Source of the DNA: JBGSMX01 sp963790405
Lineage (GTDB): Bacteria > Actinomycetota > Coriobacteriia > Anaerosomatales > JAGXFU01
Direction of reading: 5' to 3'
DNA: 64,000 nt
NCBI GenBank assembly: GCA_963790405.1
Contig: CAWBOJ010000001.1
Location: forward strand, 1-64,000
Below, one piece after another: positions 10,879 through 20,689 of this stretch. The position numbers and the translations under genes were made by a program. A model generated the notes under the pieces. The model was not told where the DNA came from. It made no database searches and worked only from the letters and a program-made list of their open reading frames with translations. Each line of letters opens with the position of its first letter. Position 1 is the first letter of the stretch.

Positions 10879-11616
10879 ATGCCCGATCAAGTGGCCGAGA
10901 ACATCTCCATCGAGCGGCGTCTCGAAGTCGAGACGCCCGAAGCGGTCGCATTCTCGTATCCGCTGGCGGGCCTCGGGTCTCGCGGCGTGGCCGCAATGCT
11001 TGACGTGATGATGCTGGGGCTGCTGCTGCTCGCCGAGTTCGTGGTCGGCGTGGTCGCAATCCTGCTCGTCGAACGCGTATCGGGCCGCGCGGTCAACGTG
11101 TTCACCTACTGGGCGCTGGCCGCCCTGATCATCGTGGTGTTCGTCACGTACTGGGGCTACTACATCTTCGGCGAGGTCTTCCGCAACGGTCGTACATTCG
11201 GCAAGCGCGTCGTTCGCATCCGTGTCGTCCGTGAGGATGGAAGCCGGGTCGGCGTGTTGGAGTCGGTGATCCGAAACGTCGTCCGTATCGCGGATCTGCT
11301 GCCGGGGACGTACGGTTTCGGCATCGTGTCGATTCTGGCGTCGGGCAAGGCGCAGCGTCTCGGTGACATGGCGGCGGGCACGGTCGTGATCGAGGAACCA
11401 CCGAACCTGTTCGATCTCGACATCGACGCCAACGGGGAGCTCGCATCCCTTGCTCGTGACTATCTGACGCGACGTGTCGGCCTCACCCCCGAAGCACGCT
11501 GGCAGGTGGGAGTGTCGCTACTTGCCGCGTTTGGCGAACAACCCCAGCCCGGGTGGGACGAGCCGGTGGTGGCAGGGCGCGTCGCGGACCTTGCAGGGGC
11601 GCGCGACGTCGCGTAG
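10879..11616 (+). CDS. RDD family membrane protein
   Basis: A 245-residue protein with an RDD domain. The SRGVAAMLDVMMLG helix carries the conserved Arg and Asp, followed by a second and third hydrophobic segment and the loop GRTFGKRVVRIRVVREDGS. The C-terminal 90 residues are soluble. It is divergent from the SpoIIM-like gene with a 166-base intergenic region, and a GAGGAGG-type ribosome site precedes the ATG. The role is unknown; some RDD proteins are ion exchangers. Confidence 0.85.
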   Translation: MPDQVAENISIERRLEVETPEAVAFSYPLAGLGSRGVAAMLDVMMLGLLLLAEFVVGVVAILLVERVSGRAVNVFTYWALAALIIVVFVTYWGYYIFGEVFRNGRTFGKRVVRIRVVREDGSRVGVLESVIRNVVRIADLLPGTYGFGIVSILASGKAQRLGDMAAGTVVIEEPPNLFDLDIDANGELASLARDYLTRRVGLTPEARWQVGVSLLAAFGEQPQPGWDEPVVAGRVADLAGARDVA

Positions 11617-11649
11617 CGGTGCGCTTGACGACCTGCGGGTGCCCGCCTA

Positions 11650-11681
11650 TCGTAAACCGCCAACAGCAACAAGGTTTACGG
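11650..11681. promoter_or_regulatory. BirA (biotin repressor) operator upstream of bioY
   Basis: TCGTAAACC (11650-11658) and GGTTTACGG (11673-11681) are separated by 14 bases, with eight perfectly paired bases per arm. This matches the known BirA operator pattern TTGTAAACC-N14-16-GGTTTACAA. It ends eight bases before the bioY ATG, and a class II BirA with an HTH is encoded at 2986-3966. Biotinyl-AMP-bound BirA probably represses bioY here. Confidence 0.85.
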
Positions 11682-11688
11682 AGGCTCC

Positions 11689-12276
11689 ATGGCGATTCCC
11701 CACTCCCATTCTGATGCCCGCGCAATCACCACCATGGCGCTCGTCGCGGCTCTTCTGTGTGCGGCTGCCTGGATCATGATTCCGGTGGGAGCCGTCCCGG
11801 TGACACTGCAGGTCTTCATCGTGCTGCTCGCAGGTCTCGTGCTCACGCCGAAGCGCGCTGCGCTTGCGGTGATCGTCTACCTCGTTCTCGGCACAGCGGG
11901 CGTTCCCGTATTCGCCGGCGCGCAGGGAGGTCTTGGAATCCTGCTCGGCCCCACGGGCGGCTATCTCGTGGGGTTCGCCGTCGCTGCTCCGGTCGTGGCA
12001 TCTGTTCGCCGAGGAATCGCTTCCCGACATGGAGCCTCGATCGGCGATGCTGCGGGAGTCGTTTGTGGTGTCATCATCATCTACGTGTTCGGCTGGGCGC
12101 AGCTTGCTGCTTCGACCGGCATGGGACTCGCGCCTGCGTTCGTGGCCGGTGTTGCGCCGTTCGTAGCGCTCGATGCCGCCAAGGGCGTTGCCGCTGTGGG
12201 GGTGGCCGCCGCGCTGAGGCGGGCCGGGGTCGTTGTGGCAGACGGTCCTGGTTCGTGTCAGAGCCCCCGTCTATGA
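11689..12276 (+). CDS. bioY: Biotin transporter substrate-binding component BioY
   Basis: A 195-residue BioY, the S-component of the ECF biotin transporter. Visible family features are VPVTLQVFIVLLAGLVLTPKRA near residues 35-60, GGLGILLGPTGGYLVGF near 83-100 and the C-terminal PFVALDAAKGVAAV. Six hydrophobic segments are evident. No EcfA or EcfT gene is adjacent, so it must use a shared energising module or act alone. The BirA-type operator immediately upstream links it to biotin supply. Confidence 0.94.
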   Translation: MAIPHSHSDARAITTMALVAALLCAAAWIMIPVGAVPVTLQVFIVLLAGLVLTPKRAALAVIVYLVLGTAGVPVFAGAQGGLGILLGPTGGYLVGFAVAAPVVASVRRGIASRHGASIGDAAGVVCGVIIIYVFGWAQLAASTGMGLAPAFVAGVAPFVALDAAKGVAAVGVAAALRRAGVVVADGPGSCQSPRL

Positions 12277-12311
12277 TGGGACACGTCCGAGGAATCCCGA
12301 CACGTCCGAGG
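12272..12311 (+). promoter_or_regulatory. Candidate promoter and 13-bp direct repeat before the YhaO-like gene
   Basis: A TATGAT -10-like hexamer (12272-12277, overlapping the bioY end) is followed by two exact copies of GACACGTCCGAGG at 12280-12292 and 12299-12311, spaced 19 bases apart. The second copy ends ten bases before the GTG start. Either copy could be a protein site near +1. No convincing -35 was found. Confidence 0.4.
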
Positions 12312-12320
12312 GGGACTTGA

Positions 12321-13571
12321 GTGGCGCGCCCCGTCACGTTCGTACATACCGCTGACCTACATCTCGATGCGCCGTTCCAGGGGGTCGACGCCGAGGACCC
12401 TCGCGTCCGGACCGCGCTTGTGGATTCGACCTACGGGGCGCTCGATCGTATCGTCGCACTCGCCATCGAACGAAACGTGGACTTCGTCCTCGTCGCAGGT
12501 GATGTCTACAACAGTCGAGACAAGTCGCTGCGCTCACAACTGCGGTTCGCGTCTGCGATGGAACGGCTTGCAGAAGCCGGTATTGCCGTCTACATCGCAC
12601 AGGGTAACCACGATCCTGCCAACGGGTGGTCGGCAAACATGCCGCTTCCCGAGACCGTCCACTACTTCTCGACCTCCTCGGTAGATCGCATCGAGGTGAC
12701 CGACGACGAGGGCGCACGGCTGTGCACCCTGTACGGGCGAGGGTATGCAACGGCTGCTACCACGACCGATCTTGCTGCGGGCTACCACCGCGATGCCGCC
12801 GACGAGACTGCGATCGCCGTGCTGCACACGAACGTCGGAAGCCAGTCTGGATACGAACCCTATGCGCCGGCCACGCTCGAGCAGCTGCGTTCGGCGGGCA
12901 TGGACTACTGGGCGCTGGGACACATCCATAAGCCGTCGGACCTGCTTGACGTGCCCAAGATTCGCTACTCGGGTAGCCCGCAGGGACTCAATCCGAAGGA
13001 GGATGGGCCACACGGTTGCTGGGTGGTCTCCATGGACCGAGGGTCTGTCATCACCGAGGAGTTCGTGGAAACGTCGATCATCCAGTGGGCGAGGCAGGAT
13101 CTCGACATCGACGACATCAGCACGCTCGACGAGCTGAGAGACGCGCTGCGACAGTCGTGCGATTCGTTGCGTGGCGCTGCCGGGGGATGCGCTGTGATCG
13201 TTCGCATCGACCTCATCGGTCGCGGTTTGGTGCACGGCGACATGGCCCGTGGCGAGCGGCTTGCAGAACTGGTTGACGAGCTGCGAGATGAGCAGATGAG
13301 CGAATCACCCTGGATTTGGATCGACCGGGTGCGTGATCTCACGCGGCCGGTGGTGGACATCGACTTCCTGCGTACGACGGAAGACTTCACCGGCGACCTC
13401 GTTCGTATCGCCGATGGGTTGAGTGCAGACTCCGCGACGGTCTCGAAGTTCGTCGACGAGGCTCTGGGCGAGATCGACGCTGCTTTCGGGGCACGCGAGC
13501 GCGACACCGGCAAGCTCATCGAGCGTGCCCGGGACTTGTGTCTCGACCGGTTGCTCGCGGAGGCTGACTGA
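12321..13571 (+). CDS. DNA repair exonuclease, YhaO/SbcD-like metallophosphoesterase
   Basis: A 416-residue calcineurin-like phosphoesterase. The metal-binding motifs of the Mre11/SbcD group are in order: HTADLHLD near residue 10, AGDVYNSRD, QGNHDP and, further on, ALGHIHKP. The remaining 170 residues form a helical tail. The partner ATPase starts in a TGATG overlap, as in the Bacillus yhaO-yhaN and sbcD-sbcC pairs. The likely role is processing of DNA ends or hairpins. Length and partner resemble YhaO more than SbcD. Confidence 0.88.
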   Translation: MARPVTFVHTADLHLDAPFQGVDAEDPRVRTALVDSTYGALDRIVALAIERNVDFVLVAGDVYNSRDKSLRSQLRFASAMERLAEAGIAVYIAQGNHDPANGWSANMPLPETVHYFSTSSVDRIEVTDDEGARLCTLYGRGYATAATTTDLAAGYHRDAADETAIAVLHTNVGSQSGYEPYAPATLEQLRSAGMDYWALGHIHKPSDLLDVPKIRYSGSPQGLNPKEDGPHGCWVVSMDRGSVITEEFVETSIIQWARQDLDIDDISTLDELRDALRQSCDSLRGAAGGCAVIVRIDLIGRGLVHGDMARGERLAELVDELRDEQMSESPWIWIDRVRDLTRPVVDIDFLRTTEDFTGDLVRIADGLSADSATVSKFVDEALGEIDAAFGARERDTGKLIERARDLCLDRLLAEAD

Positions 13572-16090
13572 TGAGGCTCAAGCAGATCATCGCGGAGCGT
13601 TTCGGTCGACTTGAAGGCACGACCCTGGGGAATCTGGGGCCGGGGCTCAATGTCGTTCTCGGACCCAACGAAGCGGGCAAGACGAGCTTCTCGGCACTCG
13701 TGAGGCACGTGCTGTACGGCTATCCGACCAAGCGCGATACGGAAGCCGGATACGAGTCGAAGGTCGGCAAGCGCCTGGGCCGTCTCGTGTTTGCCGATGA
13801 CGGAGGGGAATGGGCCGTGGAGCGGACCGAGGGACCACACGGTGGCCCCGTCGGAGTCCACGTCGTGTCCGGGTCCGAACGCCAGGGGCTGCGGGAGAGT
13901 ATCACGCGTGGTATCAGCCGCGATGCCTTCCGCATCGTGTTCGGTTTCGGACTGGAACAGCTTGCGGCCATCGAGGCGAAGAAGGGTTCCGGAGACGATA
14001 TCCTGTCCCCTCTGTATGCCGCCCAGGTCGGTTTGGCGAACAGCCCCTCTGATGTACGGCACGGGCTCATCGATGACGCCGAGAAGTTGTGGGTGAAGCG
14101 GGGTTCGACGCGCGAACTGAACACCATCAAGTCCGAGATCAAGACGGTTAGAGACGAGATAGGCGAACTGGAGAAGAACGCCGTTCGCTTTGCCGAAGAC
14201 AGGCGAATGCTGGAGGAGCTGGGCCATCAGCTCGAACTGGCGCGGGTTGAGCGCGATCGCTTGGCCGCTCGCGCGGCAGCGCTTGCGTCAGCGGCACAGC
14301 GTGTTGCCGATCTTGAGCAGCGGCTACGTGAGGCCAGGGAACAGGAGCGCGAGGCCGTAGCGGCGATAGCTGCGTTGCGAGTTGAGTTGGACGGCATCGA
14401 GGCAGACCCGAAGGTGCTCGCCGTTGCCACCGAGTTGGAGGCTCTGGTCGGTGACCTGCCCTTGTTCACTGACAGGCTGAATCGCGCAGAGGAGCAAGCG
14501 CGCGCAGCTGCGTCGGCGCGCTCACGGGCCGCCGAGGTGATAGACGCCGTGGGACTGGCTGCCGAGGAAGCCGGGGCTGTCGACGTAGGTCCGGCCACGC
14601 AGTCAGGAATCGAGACTTCCCGAGGCAGGCTGGCGACGCTTGGCTCTCAAGCGGCGGCGAGCATGCGCGCGGCTGAGATCGCCGACGACACCCTTGCCGC
14701 GGCCCTCGGCCAGTCGACCGTGTCTGACGGGGCATCGACTCACCGCGCACACAACGTCCTCCCGGGGATTGCCATCGGTGCGCTCGGCATCGCGGTGGCC
14801 GTTGTTGGGGCTTTGGGCGGCGCATGGGTGACGGTTGCCCTGGGTGTGTCGATTCTTGCTGCGGGGATTGTGGTGGCGTTCCAGATGTCGCGACACGTGC
14901 CTCTCGGCATGTCGAGCGAGCGGATCGCTGACTTGCGTCGTCAGGCCGATGCCACCAGATCGACCGCCGACAGAGACGCGGCTGCGTTCGAAGCAGCGCG
15001 TGACGAATGGCGCGCATGGCTGGCCGGGGCAGGTCTTGCTCGGGCGGGTGATGATCCTGCAGTAGCTGCGAAGCTTGTCTCGAGCGTGAACGAGCACAGG
15101 GGTCACCTCGCGCAGGCGGAACGTCATGAGACGGCTGCGCGGGAGGAGACCGAATGGTGTGAGTCGTACCGCGACCGCTTGACGGCGATTGCCGGAACCT
15201 TCCTGTCCGAACCTGCGATCACGAATCTCGTCGAGGTCCCTTTGTTGGCCGCCCGTGCCCGAAACGCGCTTGAGCGCGCACGCGCCGAGGATCTGAACCG
15301 GCACGGCACAACAGAGGCGATTGCGCGAGCACAGAGGGAGGCGGACGCTGCACGGCAACGTGCGGATGCTGCTCGCGACGAGCAGCGCGAGCTGCTGGAG
15401 CGGCACGCCGATAGCGCGGAAGATGCGCACGAGTTCTCTAGTCACGCCGAAGTCGCAGAGCGCGAGGCGAGTGAAGCCACGACCGCACATGATGAGATCG
15501 CTCAGGAGTATGCGAGTCTCAGGGGCAGGCTGGATAACGAAGGTCACGACGCCCGCATGGCCGAGCTGCGCCTGGATCTGACCGGTCTTGAGGAGCGGCG
15601 AGAACGTGTTCTCGAGACCTACGCTGTTCTCGCGGTGGCAGAGCGTCTCATGGCTCGGGCGCAGTCGTTCAACGAGCAGGCCCGGCAACCGGAGGTCATT
15701 CGTCGTGCCAGCGAAGTCTTCGAGCAGATCACGGACGGGCGCTACGTGCGCGTAAGCCCTCCAGCCGAGGATGGTCACTTCCGCGTATTCGATGCGACTT
15801 CGGAAGCGAAGGACACGCGGGAGCTGTCGACCGGAACCGCCCAACAGCTCTATCTCGCGGTACGTATCGCACTCGTGGAGCAGCTCGATGACATGGGCGA
15901 AGGCTTGCCGGTGCTCATGGACGATGTGCTCGTCAACTTCGATCCCGAGCGCCGCGCGGGGACAGCGAAAGCGGTGGCGGAACTTGCCCGCCACCGCCAG
16001 GTCATTCTTTTCACCTGCCACCCCGAGGTCGCCGCGCTGTTCGCCTCGATCGAACCCGGCCTCACGGCCCTCGAACTCGACCGCTGCTGA
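13571..16090 (+). CDS. AAA ATPase, YhaN/SbcC-like
   Basis: An 839-residue SMC-like ATPase. N-terminal Walker A is GPNEAGKTSF (about residues 33-42). Long Glu/Arg/Ala-rich coiled-coil stretches follow, then a central pair of hydrophobic segments (residues about 398-440) characteristic of YhaN rather than SbcC. At the C-terminus are the ABC signature-like ELSTGTAQQLYLAVRIAL and Walker B VLMDDVLVNFD. The start overlaps the stop of the nuclease gene. It presumably drives the nuclease, perhaps at the membrane. Confidence 0.88.
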   Translation: MRLKQIIAERFGRLEGTTLGNLGPGLNVVLGPNEAGKTSFSALVRHVLYGYPTKRDTEAGYESKVGKRLGRLVFADDGGEWAVERTEGPHGGPVGVHVVSGSERQGLRESITRGISRDAFRIVFGFGLEQLAAIEAKKGSGDDILSPLYAAQVGLANSPSDVRHGLIDDAEKLWVKRGSTRELNTIKSEIKTVRDEIGELEKNAVRFAEDRRMLEELGHQLELARVERDRLAARAAALASAAQRVADLEQRLREAREQEREAVAAIAALRVELDGIEADPKVLAVATELEALVGDLPLFTDRLNRAEEQARAAASARSRAAEVIDAVGLAAEEAGAVDVGPATQSGIETSRGRLATLGSQAAASMRAAEIADDTLAAALGQSTVSDGASTHRAHNVLPGIAIGALGIAVAVVGALGGAWVTVALGVSILAAGIVVAFQMSRHVPLGMSSERIADLRRQADATRSTADRDAAAFEAARDEWRAWLAGAGLARAGDDPAVAAKLVSSVNEHRGHLAQAERHETAAREETEWCESYRDRLTAIAGTFLSEPAITNLVEVPLLAARARNALERARAEDLNRHGTTEAIARAQREADAARQRADAARDEQRELLERHADSAEDAHEFSSHAEVAEREASEATTAHDEIAQEYASLRGRLDNEGHDARMAELRLDLTGLEERRERVLETYAVLAVAERLMARAQSFNEQARQPEVIRRASEVFEQITDGRYVRVSPPAEDGHFRVFDATSEAKDTRELSTGTAQQLYLAVRIALVEQLDDMGEGLPVLMDDVLVNFDPERRAGTAKAVAELARHRQVILFTCHPEVAALFASIEPGLTALELDRC

Positions 16091-16118
16091 CGCAGCGAAG
16101 GCTTCCCGGGCTCGTCTG

Positions 16119-17375
16119 CTAGCTCGCGGGTGTCGCAGGTGTCGCGGATGTTGTGGGAAGCGGCGGGGTTCCACCGCCAGCGACACCGGTGGGATATCCG
16201 CGCTGCCTGTTGCGTTCCTCGGCGGAACGCTCGAACACGGCGTTCCAGTCGATGCGTGCAGTTCTGAACATGAAGTACGCGAGGGTGAGTACGGCGCCGA
16301 TGGTGATTGCGAGTCCTGTGAACCCCTCGAAGAAGAAGCTGAAGCTGAACAGTATCAGGAAGATGAACTGTGCGACTGCTGCTTCAAGCACTGCCCGGCG
16401 GTCGCTCAGCGCCAGCGACAGGTAGCTCACACACAGACCCACCGACACGACGGCCGCAGTCCCGAACGACACGTAGATGTCGGCGCGGTCGACCAGGTAG
16501 GCGAAGAGCAGGTGGAACGCGAAGAAGCCTGCAGCGAGGAACGCGAAGTTCATCGGGTGCACCTTGAGCTGCCGAGTGGCCATGAGTAGTACGAGCGCGG
16601 CGAAGTAGAACAGCAGCGAGACGGGGGCAAAGAAGGAGATTCGCGACGCGATCGGACCCGGGTTGAGTGGAACCGGCATGATGATCCCGATTGAGCGGCC
16701 GCTCACGAGGCTTTCGTAGTCCCAGGAGAGTGTCCAGCCGGAGTCCGTTGCGTTCTTCTCGGTGGGCGAGACCGCATCGTTCGGAAAATCGATGTCGGAG
16801 AAGTCCGTGGTCATCGTAAGCGAGAAGTCGTCGATTACGCCGACTCCCTGGGTGGGTGCATAGCGCCATTCGTCTTGGCCCTGGGTGCGATAGCCCGTGT
16901 TCACCTGCACCGTTTCGCCGGCTGGGACCGTGAAGGTCGCTCGGGCGGTTCCGTCCTTGTACGCGACGGGGAGTTCATGTCCGTCGGCTACCATCGCAAA
17001 GCCGTCGTAGACGCCGTCGGCTGCGGGGAACGGCAGGAACATCGTCACCGAACGGGCCTCTTTGGCGGAGTTGCGCACTCCGTAGGTGGCGTCGAAGTCC
17101 ACGACGTAGGTCGCATACCACAGCAGGCCCTTCTTGCGCTGCTCGAGGGCGATGTCGGCGGTGATATCCGAGGACACCAGTTCGGCGGCATCGTTTTCCG
17201 CAGAGAGAGTCGGCGCTTGCTGTGTTTGCGGGGTACCCCATAGCGAACCGACTTGCTCCCACCCGTTCATGTCAGACGAGTTCGTGCGTAGCTCGATCGA
17301 TCCTCCGAGGACCACCCAGCCGACACACGCTACCACCAAGATCAGAAACACCGCGAAGAGTCTCATTCCGGTCAC
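16119..17375 (-). CDS. CreD-like inner membrane protein
   Basis: A 418-residue protein with one N-terminal transmembrane helix, an extracytoplasmic beta-rich domain of about 220 residues and five or six C-terminal helices. The segment VHPMNFAFLAAGFFAFHLLFAY resembles the LHPMQY region of CreD (PF06123). The tail is rich in Pro, Thr and Ala. I chose the GTG at 17375 because AAGGGAG lies just upstream and the codons before it are charged and unlike a leader. The two-component system beside it is reminiscent of CreBC-CreD, but the link is inference. Confidence 0.65.
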   Translation of the reverse strand: MTGMRLFAVFLILVVACVGWVVLGGSIELRTNSSDMNGWEQVGSLWGTPQTQQAPTLSAENDAAELVSSDITADIALEQRKKGLLWYATYVVDFDATYGVRNSAKEARSVTMFLPFPAADGVYDGFAMVADGHELPVAYKDGTARATFTVPAGETVQVNTGYRTQGQDEWRYAPTQGVGVIDDFSLTMTTDFSDIDFPNDAVSPTEKNATDSGWTLSWDYESLVSGRSIGIIMPVPLNPGPIASRISFFAPVSLLFYFAALVLLMATRQLKVHPMNFAFLAAGFFAFHLLFAYLVDRADIYVSFGTAAVVSVGLCVSYLSLALSDRRAVLEAAVAQFIFLILFSFSFFFEGFTGLAITIGAVLTLAYFMFRTARIDWNAVFERSAEERNRQRGYPTGVAGGGTPPLPTTSATPATPAS

Positions 17376-17563
17376 GATGAACTCCCTTTCTGTCGTCTTG
17401 TGCCTGGACAGGGGTGTTGCGCCGTGTCTTCGGCGGTCTTTGGATGTGCGCCGATCACTGAGTTCATCGTGCACATGGGGAGGTTGCGGTGAGATGGCGC
17501 GCGGGCATCACGGGCGCAACGTTTGATTGCAGTTCGGTGGCGAGAGCGGTCTTGCTCGCGGCG

Positions 17564-18982
17564 TCAGTCCCGCAGTGCCGGCAGGCGCAGCGTGACTGAC
17601 GCGCCACCCTCAGGGCGATTCGCGGCTTCGATGGTGCCCACATGCCGGTCGACGATGGCCTTGACGATTGCGAGCCCAAGGCCCGCTCCGCCGCTGGTGC
17701 GATCGCGACTTCTCTGCGCGCGATAGAACCGGTCGAACACGTGTGGCAGGTCTTCCTCCGGAATACCGGGACCCTCGTCGAGCACCGACAGCATCGCGCT
17801 ATCGCCGTCTCGCCCCAGCACGATTCGTATCGTGCCGCCGTTCATGACGCGCGATGCGTTATCGACCAGGTTGGCGACGACTTGCTGCAGGCGGTCGGCA
17901 TCGCCGAGAACCGCCGGTGCGGTCTCTTCGATCACGGCGGTGACTTGTCGCTGTTCGAGCAAGTGCTGGAGCGCAGCAACTGCGTTTTCGGCGACAACGC
18001 GCAGGTCAACGCGGCGCATGGGCAGTTCGCCGGTGGCTCCGTCGATGCGCTGCAATGTCAGCAAATCGTCCGCGAGTCCGGCGAGACGCTCGGATTCGCG
18101 CACAATCGTGGACAGGAAACGGTCGGCATCTTCACGTTCGACATCGCCTTCGAGCAGCGTCTCCGCGGTGCCGCGTATGGCTGTGAGAGGCGTGCGCAAT
18201 TCATGACTTACGTCCGAGACGAACTGTGACTTGCGACGCTCCTCTTTGCGCAGATCGGCGACGTAGCGCTGTACCTCGTCGGCCATCGTGTTGAAGGCCA
18301 CTCCCACTGCACGGATCTCCCGCGATCCCGTGGGGTCGACGCGACTGTCGTAGTCTCCCCGGGCGAGCGCCGTCGCACCGATCTCGAGCTGACGCAGTGG
18401 ATTGGAAAGCCATCGGGACATGACCTCGGCAAGCACGAGCGTGATAGCCGCGAACAGTCCGATCAGCCCGACCAAGCGCAGTCGGTAGTTGTGTAGAAGC
18501 GTAAGGACGGAAAACGTTGTCGCCGAGGCCGTCGCTGCGCCGACGATCTCGTCTGCCTCGCCGTAGACGGGGTACGCGACGAACAGCGCGAGCTTGCCCG
18601 TGTCCGTGATGCGGGTGTCGGCTCCGTAGTCGCCCTTCAGCGCTCGAGCGATCTCGGGTCGTTCGCGGAAGTCGTCGTCCGCGAAGAGATTGGCCGAGTC
18701 CGCGACTACGACTCCTTGCGAGTCGACGACGCGCAACCACGAGTCGCCGGGCATCTCGGCTCCGTCCACCACGGCTTGCAGGGTTTCGGTTTCCTGCAAA
18801 CCGACGTCAGAGGCGAACGTAGCGAGGAGCGACGCCTCGCTTCCCAGTCGCTCTTCGAGCTTGCGAAGGCCGTATCCTTCGAGTTCGTGAAGGAAGTACC
18901 ACGACAGTAGTCCTGCTGACGCCACCGCGATCACGAGTAGCGACGCGAGTAGCCGGGTACGTATGGACGTCGTCTGCAGCAC
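17564..18982 (-). CDS. Sensor histidine kinase
   Basis: A 472-residue class I kinase. Transmembrane segment 1 is at about 10-30, followed by an extracellular single-Cache-like region, transmembrane segment 2 at about 165-190, a HAMP domain (SRWLSNPLRQLEIGATALARGDY), HisKA with SHELRTPLTAIRGT (His near residue 260), and HATPase with NLVDNAS, DEGPGIPEEDLPHVFDRFYR and GGAGLGLAIVK. It lies 57 bases downstream of the response regulator on the same strand. The order RR-HK and the overall plan resemble PhoR/PhoB-type systems. Confidence 0.93.
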   Translation of the reverse strand: MLQTTSIRTRLLASLLVIAVASAGLLSWYFLHELEGYGLRKLEERLGSEASLLATFASDVGLQETETLQAVVDGAEMPGDSWLRVVDSQGVVVADSANLFADDDFRERPEIARALKGDYGADTRITDTGKLALFVAYPVYGEADEIVGAATASATTFSVLTLLHNYRLRLVGLIGLFAAITLVLAEVMSRWLSNPLRQLEIGATALARGDYDSRVDPTGSREIRAVGVAFNTMADEVQRYVADLRKEERRKSQFVSDVSHELRTPLTAIRGTAETLLEGDVEREDADRFLSTIVRESERLAGLADDLLTLQRIDGATGELPMRRVDLRVVAENAVAALQHLLEQRQVTAVIEETAPAVLGDADRLQQVVANLVDNASRVMNGGTIRIVLGRDGDSAMLSVLDEGPGIPEEDLPHVFDRFYRAQRSRDRTSGGAGLGLAIVKAIVDRHVGTIEAANRPEGGASVTLRLPALRD

Positions 18983-19039
18983 GGGTCTCCTCGGCCATTA
19001 CGGGGTCTAGCAGGCAGAACAAGCGCATCGCCTGAATGC

Positions 19040-19741
19040 CTAGGGCTGGATGCGGTAGCCGTACCCCCGAACCGTTTCGATGATTGCAGGGTCGGCTTTG
19101 GCCGCCTCGAGTTTGTCGCGAAGCCGCTTGACGTGTGTGTCGACGGTCTTGGTCTCGACCAGGTACTCCCAACCCCAGGCCTGCTTGAGAAGCTGGTCGC
19201 GGGTGAGAACCTTGCCGGGGTAGCGCATGAGCGTCGCGAGTAGCTCGAACTCGCGCGGTGTCAGATCGATCAGTCCTTCGCCGAAGAACGCCTCGTGAGA
19301 TGTCTCATCGAGTGTGATGCCGCTCGCTTCGAGACGTTCGCCTGGCACGCCGGTGTCCGTGCGAGCATGCCCCGCGCGACGCAGCAGCGCTTTGACGCGC
19401 GCTTGCAGTTCGCGAATCCCGAACGGTTTGGCCAGGTAGTCGTCGCCGCCCAGCTCCAGTCCGACGACCTTGTCGAGCTCGGTGTCACGTGCCGAGAGGA
19501 ACAGCACCGGCACATCGCTCTTGGCACGAATCGACCGGCAGACTTCATAGCCATCGATGCCGGGCAACATGATGTCGAGAATCACGAGATCGAAGGGATC
19601 CTGCGTGGCAAGATGCACCGCTTCGTCGCCGTCGGCGGCACATGTGACCTCGTAGCCCTCCTTGCGAAGGTTGTACGAAACGAACTCGAGGATCGAGTTC
19701 TCGTCGTCTACTACAAGGATGCGGGGTGCGGCTGGGGTCAC
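19040..19741 (-). CDS. OmpR/PhoB-family response regulator
   Basis: A 233-residue regulator with an N-terminal receiver (acid pocket DD at 12-13, phosphoacceptor Asp56 in VILDIMLPG, conserved Lys in AKPF) and a C-terminal winged helix of the PhoB type (LTPREFELLATLM, VDTHVKRLRDKLE, VRGYGYR). The GTG at 19741 is preferred over an upstream ATG because GGAGG sits six bases before it. It is divergent from coaX and precedes its kinase. Confidence 0.93.
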   Translation of the reverse strand: MTPAAPRILVVDDENSILEFVSYNLRKEGYEVTCAADGDEAVHLATQDPFDLVILDIMLPGIDGYEVCRSIRAKSDVPVLFLSARDTELDKVVGLELGGDDYLAKPFGIRELQARVKALLRRAGHARTDTGVPGERLEASGITLDETSHEAFFGEGLIDLTPREFELLATLMRYPGKVLTRDQLLKQAWGWEYLVETKTVDTHVKRLRDKLEAAKADPAIIETVRGYGYRIQP

Positions 19742-19858
19742 GTGGTACCTCCGTCTGATCGACCACATCTGACCAGCGCCGATGATACCATTGGGGCCAG
19801 GCGCGATACGGCGTCGTTACCGTCACGTCACACGGGTTCGGGGCCTTGCGGAGGACAC

Positions 19859-20623
19859 ATGATCCTGGCAGTTGATATCGGCAACACCCAGACAGTTCTC
19901 GGCCTGTTCGAAAACGACGAGCTCGACGGGCACTGGAGAGTGTCCACGGACACCGCACTCACCACCGATGAGCTCCGGGTCAAGATCGCGGGTCTGCTCG
20001 CGATCGACGGTCGTGCGTGGTCCGACATCGACGGCGTTGTGATCTCCTCGGTCGTACCCAAGCTGACGACCACCTACGAACACGTCGCCGAGCGGGCGAC
20101 CGGACGTGCCCCGATGATTGTGGGGCCCGGACTCAAGACCGGCATGCCGATCCACTACGACAATCCGCATGAGGTGGGGGCTGACCGCATCGTGAACGGA
20201 GTGGCTGCCTTCGCTGCCCTTGGCGGGCCGGTCGTTGTCGTGGACTTCGGAACCGCGACCACCATCGATGTCATCGATGCAGAAGGTGCCTATCTCGGCG
20301 GAGCGATCGCTCCGGGCGTTGAGACAAGCGCCGAGGCCCTGTTCAGCAAAGCGGCCCGACTCTCGAAAGTCGATCTCGAAGCACCACCGAAGGTCATCGG
20401 CACCAACACGCGAGCCAGTGTCCAGTCGGGTCTTCTGCTCGGCGCGGCAGCGATGGTCGATGGTCTGATTCGCAAGGTGTGGGCCGAGATAGGCACCGAG
20501 ACGCCCATCCTGGCGACCGGTGGGCTCGCTCCGGACATGGCGCCGCTGTGCGAGACGATCACCGACGTCGACGTCGACCTCACACTCAAGGGACTCATGC
20601 TTATCTGGGAACGCAACGCCTGA
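19859..20623 (+). CDS. coaX: Type III pantothenate kinase
   Basis: A 254-residue CoaX, which phosphorylates pantothenate in the first step of coenzyme A synthesis. The ASKHA-fold motifs are present: DIGNTQT at residues 5-11, the phosphate-binding VVVDFGTATTID and GAIAPGVETSAEAL, and the GADRIVNGVAA segment. The ATG is preceded by GGAGG four bases away. The closest alternative, BvgA-type accessory factor Baf, belongs to the same family, so the enzyme call stands. Confidence 0.95.
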   Translation: MILAVDIGNTQTVLGLFENDELDGHWRVSTDTALTTDELRVKIAGLLAIDGRAWSDIDGVVISSVVPKLTTTYEHVAERATGRAPMIVGPGLKTGMPIHYDNPHEVGADRIVNGVAAFAALGGPVVVVDFGTATTIDVIDAEGAYLGGAIAPGVETSAEALFSKAARLSKVDLEAPPKVIGTNTRASVQSGLLLGAAAMVDGLIRKVWAEIGTETPILATGGLAPDMAPLCETITDVDVDLTLKGLMLIWERNA

Positions 20624-20689
20624 AGACCGCAGGCGCTGACTTGATTCCTCAGCACCCAGCCTCGCCCGTATACCCGGGTGTCATGCTCG

